Source: Caproicibacter fermentans (GTDB taxonomy: Bacteria; Bacillota; Clostridia; Oscillospirales; Acutalibacteraceae). Taken from it: DNA of 64,000 bases. Shown piece after piece: positions 50,405 to 58,324 of this stretch (the first letter of the stretch is position 1; the number at the start of each line of letters is the position of its first letter). The DNA lies in contig NZ_VWXL01000058.1 of assembly GCF_009746625.1 (NCBI RefSeq), forward strand, positions 1 through 64,000. The letters run 5' to 3'. The notes under the pieces were generated by a model, which saw only the letters and a list, made by a program, of their open reading frames with translations, did no database searches and was not told where the DNA came from. The position numbers and the translations under genes were made by a program.

Positions 50405-51617
50405 TTATTTCCCCAAAAACACACGAACCGTTTGGCTTACAAAAAGCTCACTCTCGTTCATCCACGGGCTGTGTCCGGAATGCTCGAACCATACAAGACC
50501 TTTTTTGGGGGGCAACAAGCGAATCGTAATATTGCTGTGTCAAGGAAACCGGAGCGTTCGCATCGTGCCTTCCAAGGAAGAAATAAACCGGAATTTTCAG
50601 CTTTGCATACTTCTTTCTCAGATCAATATCATAAAGCTGCGGGTACACGTGATTGAAGGTATGAATCACACCCCTAAGATAATTAACGGAGTCCACAAGG
50701 CCATATTCCGGTGACAACATATCCCTCAATGTATGATAACCGCCGTTGGTTATCTGAGGGTCTTTTTCCATATAATCAGACAGATAATTCAGATAGACAG
50801 CTGACTTCCATGTAACGTCTTGACCATAATAAGGCGGAATACCATTGGTAACCAGCTTTTGCACGGTTTTTTCATCGTTTCTTGCCTTTGCCAGCTCCAT
50901 CACCTTTTTGTAGTCCGTTATTTCTGTCTCTTTAAAGTCTACCATCTGGCCGGTACCAATAAAGGCGTGATATTTTTCGGGAGCCGCGTCTGACAGAAAA
51001 ATTCCCAGTGCACTGCCCCACGATTCTCCCATGAGATAGATTTTCTCAGTTCCAAAGCGTTTTCGCAAAAGTTCTGTAAGAGCAAGGCCGTCTTTGACAT
51101 ATGTACCAACCGTAATTGTTTCGTTTGAAACAGCGTTGTATGACTTGCCGCTGCCCGGCTGATCCCAGTTCACGACGACAAAGCGTTCCTCCAATCCTGC
51201 AAGTGCATAGCGTGTTGCCGCCATCTGCGTCCCTCCGGGGCCGCCTGCCAAAAACAAAAGCACTGGATTGCTGCGGTTCTTTCCCCGAATGCTGATCCAT
51301 TCCTGATGACCGTTCAACTCGACTTGATAGAGTTCCGCGATACTGTTTGCCTGTACCTTTCCATTTTGATCCAGTATCTGCGGCGTGTGGGCAGCAAATT
51401 GGCTGAGCGCAATGAGAATTGTCATTAATACAGCCAAGCTGGCTAAGAGGATGGCAGTTTTTTTCAAACGAACCCCCGCCGTTTTCGGCGAAACCCTTTT
51501 TCGCTTGCAAATTGCAATTTGAACAGCACAAACCAGCGAGATAATCAAGCTTATAACGACTGCTGCGAGCAGAATTGCTGCAATGATAGCCATAACCATT
51601 TCTTTTTCATTCCTCAT
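50405..51617 (-). pseudogene. Alpha/beta hydrolase (prolyl iminopeptidase-like), frameshifted near the 3' end
   Basis: Two N-terminal membrane segments lead an alpha/beta hydrolase: oxyanion LFLAGGPGGTQMA, nucleophile LMGESWGSALG, acid FFLGRHDANAPV. At the T6G6 run (50501-50512) the frame shifts and the ORF stops at 50448. Removing one base restores KGLVWFEHSGHSPWMNESEL with the catalytic His and ends at 50405. As read, the enzyme would lack its histidine. It diverges from a TetR gene across a strong operator, so it is probably the target of that regulator. Confidence 0.8.
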
Positions 51618-51631
51618 TCCACATGTATCTG

Positions 51632-51690
51632 TTGTTCGACCGACGGTCGAACAATGAGATTATACTATTTTTTCGACCGCTGGTCAAGTA
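51632..51690. promoter_or_regulatory. TetR operator in the hydrolase/TetR divergent gap
   Basis: TTGTTCGACCG and CGGTCGAACAA (51632-51654, one-base centre) are perfect inverted copies. A second, weaker site (TTCGACCG-CT-GGTCAA) follows at about 51675-51690. Two sites between divergent genes suit control of both by the TetR protein at 51731. Confidence 0.75.
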
Positions 51691-51730
51691 TGCTTTTTTG
51701 CGTTATACTATGTTGTGGAAGGTGAAAAAG

Positions 51731-52324
51731 ATGGATAAAGCAAACATCATATTAGACGCGATGAAGACGCTTCTGGAACAGGATGATGGAGCATCTTGTT
51801 CCGTAAGCGATATTGCAAAAAAAGCAGGCATCGGCAAAGGCAGCATTTATTATTACTTCAAATCCAAGGATGAAATATTTGATGCGCTGGTGGAAAGGGA
51901 ATATCATCAAATCATTGAAAATTGCAGAGTTCTGATGAACCGCAGTTATGCCGATGCGGCTCAAAAATTCGCGCTGCTGTTTCGAAGCTACCGCAGTTCA
52001 ACCAGTCTGCTTGCGATGGATCATTACTTGCATCAGCAACAAAACGCAGCCATTCATCAAAAATCGCTTGCAAAGATATTGTCTTCCCTTTCACCAATCG
52101 TAGCGGATATTATCCGGCAAGGAGTGGAAGAAAAATCATTCCGTTGTGAGAAGCCTCAGGAAACAGCAGAAATCATTTTATCGGTTTACTGCTTTCTATA
52201 TGACCCCGGAATCTTCAAATGGACACCGGAACAGTTAAAAGAGAAAGCATCCGCATTGGCCACCTTACTGGAGAACGGTTTATCAGCGGCAAAGGGAAGT
52301 TTCCAATTTCTTTATCAAACATAA
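51731..52324 (+). CDS. TetR-family regulator (197 aa)
   Basis: ATG 51731, after GAAGGTG, is preferred; the longer upstream frame crosses the operator. The helix-turn-helix is CSVSDIAKKAGIGKGSIYYY, then FKSKDEIFDALVEREY, a typical AcrR/TetR head. It diverges from the membrane alpha/beta hydrolase gene with palindromic sites between. Confidence 0.87.
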   Translation: MDKANIILDAMKTLLEQDDGASCSVSDIAKKAGIGKGSIYYYFKSKDEIFDALVEREYHQIIENCRVLMNRSYADAAQKFALLFRSYRSSTSLLAMDHYLHQQQNAAIHQKSLAKILSSLSPIVADIIRQGVEEKSFRCEKPQETAEIILSVYCFLYDPGIFKWTPEQLKEKASALATLLENGLSAAKGSFQFLYQT

Positions 52325-52520
52325 TTTCTTCTGAAATCGGGGATTTTTCTTTATTTCAAATGCCCAAGCAGTTTGCGGCCTATTGACATCATATAAATAT
52401 TTGATATAATGATAACATACGTTGCGCAACATAAGTTACCTATTTACGCACAGCTGGTTTCCTTTGGGAGCCAGTCTGATTATGGTACATCGTTATTCAA
52501 ACGAAAAAGGAGTTTTTGAG

Positions 52521-53093
52521 ATGCCGCCAAAGCCAACGACCAGCAAAGAGGAGATATTGAGCGCCGCTATTTCCTTGGTACGAGAATATGGCATGGAGAG
52601 TGTTAATGCTCGGAGCATTGCTTCAAAGTTGAACTGTTCGACGAAACCTTTATTTCGTATCTATGAAAATATGGACGCTCTAAAAAAAGATGTCATTGCT
52701 CAACTCGACCTATACTATAACACGTTCATGGAATCTCGAATGAGTGACGATAATCGTCTGCTAACGCAAGGAATTTCTTACATTGAATTTGCAAGACAAG
52801 AAAAAAATATATTTAATACTCTTTTTATGGATAAAAACTGTGCGGGAAAAAGCATTGAAGAAATCCTTGATGCTGATTGGAACCAACGTTCCATTATGAA
52901 TGCCCAAAAAATAACGGGACTTAGCTTGGAAAACACTCGAAACCTATTCCGGGATGTATGGCTTTATTCGCACGGAATCGCAACTCAAATTGTGTCAGAT
53001 GATATCAATTTACCATCAGAAGAAGTTGTTCAACTGATAAGAAATGCTTTTAAGCGATTTTCTATTGTAATGAAGGAGAATGAACATGAATGA
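52521..53093 (+). CDS. TetR-family regulator (190 aa)
   Basis: ATG 52521 follows AAAAGGAG. The N-terminus PPKPTTSKEEILSAAISLVR, then ESVNARSIASKLNCSTKPLF is the helix-turn-helix. The C-terminal half shows a TetR_C-like region (IEFARQEKNIFNTLFMDKN). It overlaps the methyltransferase start by eight bases and heads a three-gene operon. Confidence 0.83.
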   Translation: MPPKPTTSKEEILSAAISLVREYGMESVNARSIASKLNCSTKPLFRIYENMDALKKDVIAQLDLYYNTFMESRMSDDNRLLTQGISYIEFARQEKNIFNTLFMDKNCAGKSIEEILDADWNQRSIMNAQKITGLSLENTRNLFRDVWLYSHGIATQIVSDDINLPSEEVVQLIRNAFKRFSIVMKENEHE

Positions 53094-53757
53094 AATGCCA
53101 GAAGAAATGATAACTTTCTTTAACACACGAGCCGAGATATACGACGCTCAGCAGATTAAAAATATCGACGGAGGTAAAAAATGCTATCACGAAATAGCTC
53201 AATATATCCCCGATCATGCAAAAACACTATTGGATCTGGGATGCGGGACAGGATTAGAATTGGAGTCTATTTTTAAGAGATTTCCTGAAATAGATGTAAC
53301 GGGCATTGACCTCGCAGATAAAATGCTAGAGAAACTGGCTGCAAAATATTCAAGATATTCGATCAATTTAATCAATGGCAACTACTTGTCTGTGGATATG
53401 GGTGCAGGAAAATATGATGCGGCGATATCAGTTATGTCCTTTCATCATTTTACTCATTCGCAGAAACTGAAGCTCTACACCAATATTTGCCGCTCGCTAA
53501 AAAGCAATGGAGTTTTTATTGAATGTGATTATATGGTTGGGTCCAATGACAGTGGCATAGAGGCACATTTTTTATCGGAGAGAGAAAAACTCCTGACGGA
53601 TCATAATCTCACGGAAGATCTCTATCACTATGACATTCCTTTTACGATAGAACACGAAGTGTCGTTATTAACCGAATCCGGGTTTCAGTCAGTCAAGAAG
53701 GTATGGGGTGTTGAGAACACGATTATGCTTTTGGCAACGAAACAGGAGAAAAAATGA
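53086..53757 (+). CDS. Class I SAM-dependent methyltransferase (223 aa)
   Basis: ATG 53086 (AGGAG seven bases ahead) is preferred over ATG 53080. Motif I, TLLDLGCGTGLELESIF, is followed by VTGIDLADKMLEKLA and AAISVMSFHHFTHSQKLKLY, typical of small-molecule methyltransferases of the UbiE/COQ5-like group. The substrate is unknown. Tight overlap with TetR and the P-loop kinase gene suggests modification of a toxic compound. Confidence 0.85.
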   Translation: MNEMPEEMITFFNTRAEIYDAQQIKNIDGGKKCYHEIAQYIPDHAKTLLDLGCGTGLELESIFKRFPEIDVTGIDLADKMLEKLAAKYSRYSINLINGNYLSVDMGAGKYDAAISVMSFHHFTHSQKLKLYTNICRSLKSNGVFIECDYMVGSNDSGIEAHFLSEREKLLTDHNLTEDLYHYDIPFTIEHEVSLLTESGFQSVKKVWGVENTIMLLATKQEKK

Positions 53758-54257
53758 AGAGACTGATTTTTGTCAATGGGACTATGGGAGTCGGAAAGAC
53801 ATCGACTTGCAAAGAACTTCTCGGTATACTACAACCAAGTGCGTTTTTGGATGGAGATTGGTGTTGGTGCATGAATCCCTTCCGAGTTACAGATGAAACA
53901 AAGCATATGGTAGAAAGCAATATTTGCTTATTACTGAATAGTTTTCTATCTTGCTCAGAGTATGAAAACGTAATCTTCTGCTGGGTTATGCATCAGGAAT
54001 CGATCATAAATAGTTTGTTGGGCAGATTGAATTTGACAAATGTTGATGTATACAAAATTACGCTGTCTGTTTCAAAAGAAGCACTTACGCAAAGGCTCAA
54101 TAGAGCTGTTGAAAATGGTGAAAGAACGTCCGATGTTTTACAAAGAAGTTTGGATAGACTTCCATTATATCAAGAGATGAATACTATTCACATTGATGTA
54201 AGCAATATTTCACCTGTTCAGGTGGCCGGGAAAATAATAGAAATTATCGGTAATTAG
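53754..54257 (+). CDS. P-loop kinase-like protein (167 aa)
   Basis: ATG 53754 overlaps the methyltransferase stop (ATGA). Walker A is FVNGTMGVGKTSTCKELL; FLDGDWCWCMNPF follows, as in nucleotide/shikimate-kinase-like or chloramphenicol-phosphotransferase-like proteins, then a LID-like RLNRAVENGERTSDVL. It is the third gene of the TetR-methyltransferase-kinase operon. A small-molecule phosphotransferase role is possible but unproven. Confidence 0.78.
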   Translation: MKRLIFVNGTMGVGKTSTCKELLGILQPSAFLDGDWCWCMNPFRVTDETKHMVESNICLLLNSFLSCSEYENVIFCWVMHQESIINSLLGRLNLTNVDVYKITLSVSKEALTQRLNRAVENGERTSDVLQRSLDRLPLYQEMNTIHIDVSNISPVQVAGKIIEIIGN

Positions 54258-54286
54258 GGAATGTTAGCATAAGTTTAGATATACAA

Positions 54287-54406
54287 TCTGCCATTTGCGG
54301 CAATAAAAAAAACCGCAGTTTTGGCAGATCATTAAGTATGCTAAAATTGCATATTTAGAAACCAAGCAGCGGTTTTGAAATGAAATTCAAGGCCGCTGCT
54401 TCTTTT
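54287..54406. terminator. Two hairpins ending the cargo region
   Basis: TCTGCCA..TGCGG pairs with CCGCA..TGGCAGA (54287-54328). Then AAGCAGCGG (54364-54372) pairs with CCGCTGCTT (54393-54401), followed by CTTTTT. The second is a good intrinsic terminator. Together they isolate the recombinase module from the cargo genes. Confidence 0.6.
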
Positions 54407-54490
54407 TGAAAAAACAGTGTGCAGAGGACGTAATAACTGTGCTCTTTTTTAACCATTGATACAGCGGCGGTTTTGGGACAGGAGATCTTT

Positions 54491-54556
54491 ATGTACCCAA
54501 AGTCGATGCTTCTCGTATGGGAGGAACCGTTACACCACCGTAACGGTTTGGTTTAG
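54491..54556 (+). CDS. 21-residue leader peptide, right module
   Basis: ATG 54491 follows CAGGAGATCTTT. The 21-codon frame begins MYPKSMLLVWEEPLHH and stops at TAG 54554-54556. Its length and its first half match the leader ORF at 163-228. It is followed by the conserved 46-nt block and a terminator before the sigma-like gene. Confidence 0.6.
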   Translation: MYPKSMLLVWEEPLHHRNGLV

Positions 54557-54573
54557 CTGACAGCCTAATCCTT

Positions 54574-54619
54574 CGTAATTTCAAAAATTCCATTAAATTC
54601 ACGGGCGAATACTGTGCCC
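54574..54619 (+). promoter_or_regulatory. Conserved 46-nt block after the leader ORF (right copy)
   Basis: This block aligns without gaps to 243-288, about 36 of 46 identical, and ends in a GGGC/GCCC mini-hairpin followed by ATTTT. It is likely a transcript-level control element. Confidence 0.5.
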
Positions 54620-54630
54620 ATTTTACATTT

Positions 54631-54669
54631 AACACCTTGCGGGACTTTTCCTGCATAGGTGCTTTTTTA
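54631..54669 (+). terminator. Attenuator-like terminator before the right sigma-like gene
   Basis: CACCT..GCGGGA pairs with TCCTGC..AGGTG (one G-U), followed by CTTTTTT. It lies 160 bases before the sigma-like start at 54829, in the same place as 299-337 in the left module. Confidence 0.65.
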
Positions 54670-54828
54670 TTTCTTGTTTCGGTATCAGAGGACAAGCCCC
54701 CTCACTTCGAGCCAACTTGGCCCGGAGTCCGCGTCGGCCCTGTGCGTCATATTTTTTACTGTTGCCGGTCCCCACCTTCCTTTGTTTCGATTTGCCCCAA
54801 CCCAAAAATCGAAACGGAGGAATATAAA

Positions 54829-55254
54829 ATGGTCAAAATCAATCTACGGAAATACTATCCCGATTTCTATACCACCGACTGCATCATTGAGGTGCCGGAC
54901 GAGGTTGCGGCGCTCATGGATTCTTATGAACACGCCGAAGCTGCCTACTATTTGCGGAGATACCGTCACAAGGCGTATTACTCTCTGGATCGCGGCGATG
55001 GCATTGAGCATGACATCCTGTTCGTATCCCTGTCCCCCTGCGAGATCTATGAGCGCAAAGTGACGGTCGAGCAGCTTCATGCCGCCATCGCCGCTCTGCC
55101 GGACAAGCAGGCCAAACGCATCTATGCCTATTACTTCTTGGGGATGAGCAAAAGCGCCATTGCCAAGACAGAGCACGTTAATGAGTGTACGGTTCGCGAA
55201 TCTATTACATCCGGACTGAGAAATATGGAAAAATACTTAAAACACTTTGTCTGA
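54829..55254 (+). CDS. Sigma-70 region 4-like protein (141 aa)
   Basis: ATG 54829 follows ACGGAGGAATAT; the upstream frame covers the terminator. The N-terminus (KINLRKYYPDFYTTDCIIEV, then PDEVAALMDSYEHAEAAYYL) is followed by HDILFVSLSPCEIYERKVTV and a C-terminal helix-turn-helix (LPDKQAKRIYAYYFLGMSKS, then AIAKTEHVNECTVRESITSG). It matches sigma-factor-like regulators of Tn916/Tn1549-type elements and is the counterpart of 439-855. It probably drives or modulates the recombinase module. Confidence 0.83.
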   Translation: MVKINLRKYYPDFYTTDCIIEVPDEVAALMDSYEHAEAAYYLRRYRHKAYYSLDRGDGIEHDILFVSLSPCEIYERKVTVEQLHAAIAALPDKQAKRIYAYYFLGMSKSAIAKTEHVNECTVRESITSGLRNMEKYLKHFV

Positions 55255-55342
55255 CCCCCGAATCAGCCTCAAAAATGAAAAGGTTTATGAGGGATAGGTT
55301 TTTATCCTTCACTGAACCTTGAAAATTTTATAAGGGACAAGC

Positions 55343-55649
55343 CGGATACATACCGCGAGCAGCGGCATGCAGGGAGCCGGGCGGCGGGTGCGCCACGATC
55401 TTTCCTTACGCGGGAGAGGGTGATTGGATATCAGCGTAACGGGAAGGGAGCGAAGAACACAATCACCGCAGGCAGAGCAGCGTCTTTCAGACGCAGGGCA
55501 GCTCTGTGGCAATCATCTGTATGTAATGAAACTTCCGTTCAGTCACAGTCCGAGCGTGATAAAACCGTCGCAGGCAATGAGAACGGCCCGCCATCAGCAT
55601 GGGGGGAGGTGCGATTCCTATGGTAACAGGTACGCCGCCTGTTCGTCCG
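55343..55649 (+). ncRNA. Candidate structured RNA, right copy
   Basis: The gap 55255-55782 has no convincing gene but holds the counterparts of the left-module blocks: CGGATAC/GGAGCCGGG/GCGCCA at 55343-55398, and GCATGG/AGGTG-x-GATTCC/GCCGCC/CGTCCG at 55592-55649. Spacers differ in sequence and length. Conservation of GC-rich blocks with non-triplet indels suggests a functional RNA between the sigma-like gene and tnpW. A strong nested hairpin ends the region. Confidence 0.45.
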
Positions 55650-55688
55650 GAATGTCTGTAAACACAAAAAAGCAATCGAAACAAAGGT

Positions 55689-55765
55689 ACAGCCGCGCCG
55701 TAATTGCTCCGCATTGCCCACGATGGCAATGCAAATACGAAATATGCGGCGCGGCTGTCTTTATT
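55689..55765 (+). terminator. Nested perfect hairpin before tnpW
   Basis: The outer stem is ACAGCCGCGCCG (55689-55700) with CGGCGCGGCTGT (55747-55758), perfect over 12 bases. An inner stem, GCATTGCC with GGCAATGC (55711-55732), lies inside it. CTTTATTT follows. It may be a terminator or the 3' end of the candidate RNA. Confidence 0.65.
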
Positions 55766-55782
55766 TAGACGGAGGCATAACG

Positions 55783-55980
55783 GTGAAAAAAACGAAAGCT
55801 ACTGCTTACAACAGCAATATACCGCCCGGAACTTCGGGGCGCAATCGTCTAGATCAAACATCTACCTATAAGGTAGATGGCAAGACTTTCATTGTTGAGC
55901 CTGTTTTTCAGACAGAAGGGCATGACACGCTGGGAACCATTTTAATACGACTGATGAGGGCCGACGCAGATCGGCTTTGA
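55783..55980 (+). CDS. tnpW: TnpW-like protein (65 aa)
   Basis: The GTG start at 55783 follows ACGGAGG. The core STYKVDGKTFIVEPVFQTEG, then TLGTILIRLMRAD matches TnpW and the paralogue at 2083-2238. It lies about 100 bases before the recombinase gene, as is usual. Confidence 0.75.
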   Translation: MKKTKATAYNSNIPPGTSGRNRLDQTSTYKVDGKTFIVEPVFQTEGHDTLGTILIRLMRADADRL

Positions 55981-56077
55981 TAATAAGTGCCAATGCGGCA
56001 AGCGTGACAATCGGCGGTCAATATGGTATACCTTTCACTGTAAATACTGCTTATTTGACTGCCGGAAAGGAGAATTT

Positions 56078-57787
56078 ATGAAACAGTCAAATAGGAGAAA
56101 AAACCGAGAAGACACAGCCTTCCTTTATGAGCGGCTGTCACGCGATGACAACCTTGAGGGTGAAAGCTACAGCATAAGCAATCAGAAAAAACTTTTAATA
56201 AAGGTTGCCAAAGAAAAGGGATATACCAACCTTATCCACTTCTCGGACGATGGCATTTCCGGTGTTACAATGGAGCGACCCGGTTTTGTGGCGATGATTC
56301 AAGAACTTGAGGAAGGCCATGCAGCGGCTGTTTTCGTAAAAGATATGTCGCGCTTGGGCAGAAACTACATTGAGGTTGGAAAACTCACGGAGGAATTTCT
56401 CCCCGATCATGACATCAGGCTTGTCGCGGTTTCCGACAACGTGGATACCGCCGAGGGAGAAAATGAACTGACACCGATCCGCAATCTGTTCAACGAATGG
56501 TATGCCCGTGATATCAGCAAGAAACGGCGCATCAGCAATAAAATCAAGGGAAATGCCGGGGAACCGATGGGACAGCCGCCTTACGGTTACATCAAGGACC
56601 CGGATAATCCAAAGCGCTGGATTGTGGATGAGGAAGCCGCCACCGTAGTTCGCCGGATTTATCAGATGACGCTGGACGGCTTTGGACCGGAGCAGATCGC
56701 CGCCGCACTGGAAAGGGACAGTATCCTGACTCCAATATCTTATTGGCAAACACGAGGCGTTAACCGCCCTGGCAAGCATAAAGATGCGCCGCCTACAAAA
56801 TGGAACAGTTCGACCATCACGAAGATTCTTTCCTTACAGGAGTATTGCGGGGACGTTCTCAATTTCAAGACGTACAGCAAATCCTATAAGAATAAGAAGC
56901 GAATCGAGAACGATCATGACAATTGGGTTATCTTTAAGGATGTGCATGATCCGGTCGTTGATCGCGCCACATGGGAGAAGGTGCAGCAGAAACGGGGTAA
57001 AATCCGTAAGCGGAAAACAAATGAAGGGGAAACCAATATGTTCTCCGGTTTACTAGTCTGTGCCGACTGCGGACACAATCTGCATTATCACTTCAATCAG
57101 GGCAACCCGGATATCAAGTATTTCAATTGTTCCAATTACAAGGGTAATCGGGGTACTTGCACTTCTACCCATTATATCCGTGTTGACTTTCTGGAACAGG
57201 TCGTGCTGGGGGAAATCCGCAGGCTCACAAAATTTGCGAACAAATATGAGGATGAATTCGTCAAAGCGGTTATGGGGCATTCCCAACAAACGTTGGAGCT
57301 TGATCGGCAGAAAAAGCAAAAGGAATGTAATTCTCTGTTGGCCCGCGATAAAGAGATTGACCGACTGTTTGATCGAATGTATGAGGACAATGTGGCCGGG
57401 AAAATTTCCGACGAGCGGTTTTCAAAAATGACCAAGCAGTATGAAGATGAGCAGAGCGGATTAGCAGGGCGGATAAAAACGCTGAGGGCCGAGCTTGATA
57501 AAGAAAGCCGTCAATCTGTGGGCACGGATATGTTTATTGCCACTGTGCGTAAATATACCAGAGCCAGAAAGCTCACGCCGCGTATGCTGAATGAGCTGAT
57601 CGACCACATTGAAGTTCATCAGGCCGAAAAGGTGAACGGCGTATACGTCCAGAAGCTGACCATTCATTATAATTGTATCGGCTCCATTGAGATACCGGAT
57701 ATCTCATCCCTGCCGGAACCGGATGTTCTGATACAGACAAGAAAAGGAGTAGCCGTAAGCTACTCCCAAGCGCAGATGGCAGGATAA
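56078..57787 (+). CDS. Large serine recombinase, intact (569 aa)
   Basis: ATG 56078 follows AAAGGAG. The resolvase domain has the catalytic serine in FLYERLSRDDNLEGESYSIS, then [18 protein letters not shown]. The recombinase domain follows ([20 protein letters not shown] ... ILSLQEYCGDVLNFKTYSKS), then a zinc ribbon (CADCGHNLHYH ... CSNYKGNRGTC), a coiled coil and a DUF4368-like tail (LTPRMLNELIDHIEVHQAEK). It should excise and integrate this element, and possibly the left one. It ends 13 bases before the inverted repeat that adjoins the right attachment core. Confidence 0.94.
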   Translation: MKQSNRRKNREDTAFLYERLSRDDNLEGESYSISNQKKLLIKVAKEKGYTNLIHFSDDGISGVTMERPGFVAMIQELEEGHAAAVFVKDMSRLGRNYIEVGKLTEEFLPDHDIRLVAVSDNVDTAEGENELTPIRNLFNEWYARDISKKRRISNKIKGNAGEPMGQPPYGYIKDPDNPKRWIVDEEAATVVRRIYQMTLDGFGPEQIAAALERDSILTPISYWQTRGVNRPGKHKDAPPTKWNSSTITKILSLQEYCGDVLNFKTYSKSYKNKKRIENDHDNWVIFKDVHDPVVDRATWEKVQQKRGKIRKRKTNEGETNMFSGLLVCADCGHNLHYHFNQGNPDIKYFNCSNYKGNRGTCTSTHYIRVDFLEQVVLGEIRRLTKFANKYEDEFVKAVMGHSQQTLELDRQKKQKECNSLLARDKEIDRLFDRMYEDNVAGKISDERFSKMTKQYEDEQSGLAGRIKTLRAELDKESRQSVGTDMFIATVRKYTRARKLTPRMLNELIDHIEVHQAEKVNGVYVQKLTIHYNCIGSIEIPDISSLPEPDVLIQTRKGVAVSYSQAQMAG

Positions 57788-57799
57788 GCATATAAAAAA

Positions 57800-57843
57800 C
57801 CGAGTGTCCTTACAGCACTTTCAAATACTATAAGAACACTCGG
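57800..57843. repeat. Inverted repeat adjoining the right attachment core
   Basis: CCGAGTGTCCTTA (57800-57812) and TAAGAACACTCGG (57831-57843) are inverted copies with one mismatch. The motif CGAGTGT(T/C)CTTAC also starts the left end of the element at 4115. These are candidate recombinase-binding sites; the hairpin may also terminate the recombinase transcript. Confidence 0.6.
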
Positions 57844-57854
57844 CATGGTGCGAG
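57844..57854. repeat. Attachment-site core, right copy (tRNA-Leu 3' end)
   Basis: CATGGTGCGAG, identical to 4108-4118. From 57846 on it is the complement of the last nine bases of the tRNA-Leu gene, including CCA. The integration leaves the tRNA gene intact. Confidence 0.7.
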
Positions 57855-57936
57855 AGGCGGGACTTGAACCCGCATGAACGTTGAATGGTTCACAAGAACC
57901 TGAATCTTGCGCGTCTGCCAATTTCGCCACTCTCGC
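57846..57936 (-). tRNA. tRNA-Leu(CAG)
   Basis: The minus strand reads GCGAGAGTGGCGAAATTGGC..., with acceptor stem GCGAGAG/CTCTCGC, a D-arm typical of leucine tRNAs, an anticodon loop TTCAGGT between CAAGA and TCTTG (anticodon CAG), a long variable arm, a T-arm with GGTTCAAGTCC, and an encoded CCA. The length of 88 bases plus CCA suits a class II tRNA. Its 3' end is the integration site. Confidence 0.93.
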
Positions 57937-58243
57937 GACTCAGCTTGTATATCTTATCATACGATTCTGCACTTGTCAACCTTTTTAAATCATTTTTTAG
58001 AGCTTTGTAGGGCACTTCCACAGCAGCTCCAATTAAGGCGGCAAATAATCAGCTTTATTAATCTGTAATATCACCTGACTGAAACAGCTTGAATGCCTTT
58101 GGAAGAAAATCGACGAACATCCTGATGCTGATTTTTCTCAGAATTCTTAGGTGAATCTGAGAACCCGTTTATAACCGTGATGTCGATGGAAATGCAAAGG
58201 AAATGTCTTCAAGCAATTTTTATCTCATGGAGCCTGTTAGCCG

Positions 58244-58302
58244 TTGACAAAGGCGTTCTACTGTAGTAGCATAATAGCGTATTCATTCTACTATAGTAGA
58301 AT
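58244..58302 (+). promoter_or_regulatory. BlaI-type operators and promoter
   Basis: TTGACA at 58244-58249 is followed by CTACTGTAGTAG (58258-58269) and by a perfect 18-bp palindrome ATTCTACTATAGTAGAAT (58285-58302). Paired TACT-x2-AGTA dyads are the classic BlaI/MecI operator form. They lie just ahead of the blaI-like gene, suggesting autoregulation. The rest of the 388-base gap 57937-58324 shows no gene. Confidence 0.75.
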
Positions 58303-58324
58303 ATCTATAAAAAGAGGCTAGTTA

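Larger units (their letters stand above)
4108..57854 (+). mobile_element. Integrative conjugative element, about 53.7 kb, in tRNA-Leu
   Basis: The element is bounded by 11-bp direct repeats and contains partition (parA/parB), replication-type (DUF6017), coupling (virD4), type IV secretion (virB2-, virB4- and virB6-like, prgI, NlpC/P60), relaxase/mobC, topB, an ArdC/YodL protein, a giant helicase/methylase, TnpV, TnpW and a large serine recombinase. The gene set resembles Tn1549/CTn-type elements, but with a serine rather than tyrosine recombinase. Five cargo islands interrupt the backbone. No insertion sequence is visible. Confidence 0.85.

Noticed and set aside
52422-52520. Extended N-terminus of the third TetR gene
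   Set aside because: The upstream codons lack a ribosome binding site and include promoter-like DNA; ATG 52521 with AAAAGGAG is better.
55424-55768. Open frames in the gap before tnpW
   Set aside because: They have no good starts or family features and overlap conserved blocks and a nested hairpin, so they look like chance frames in a non-coding RNA region.
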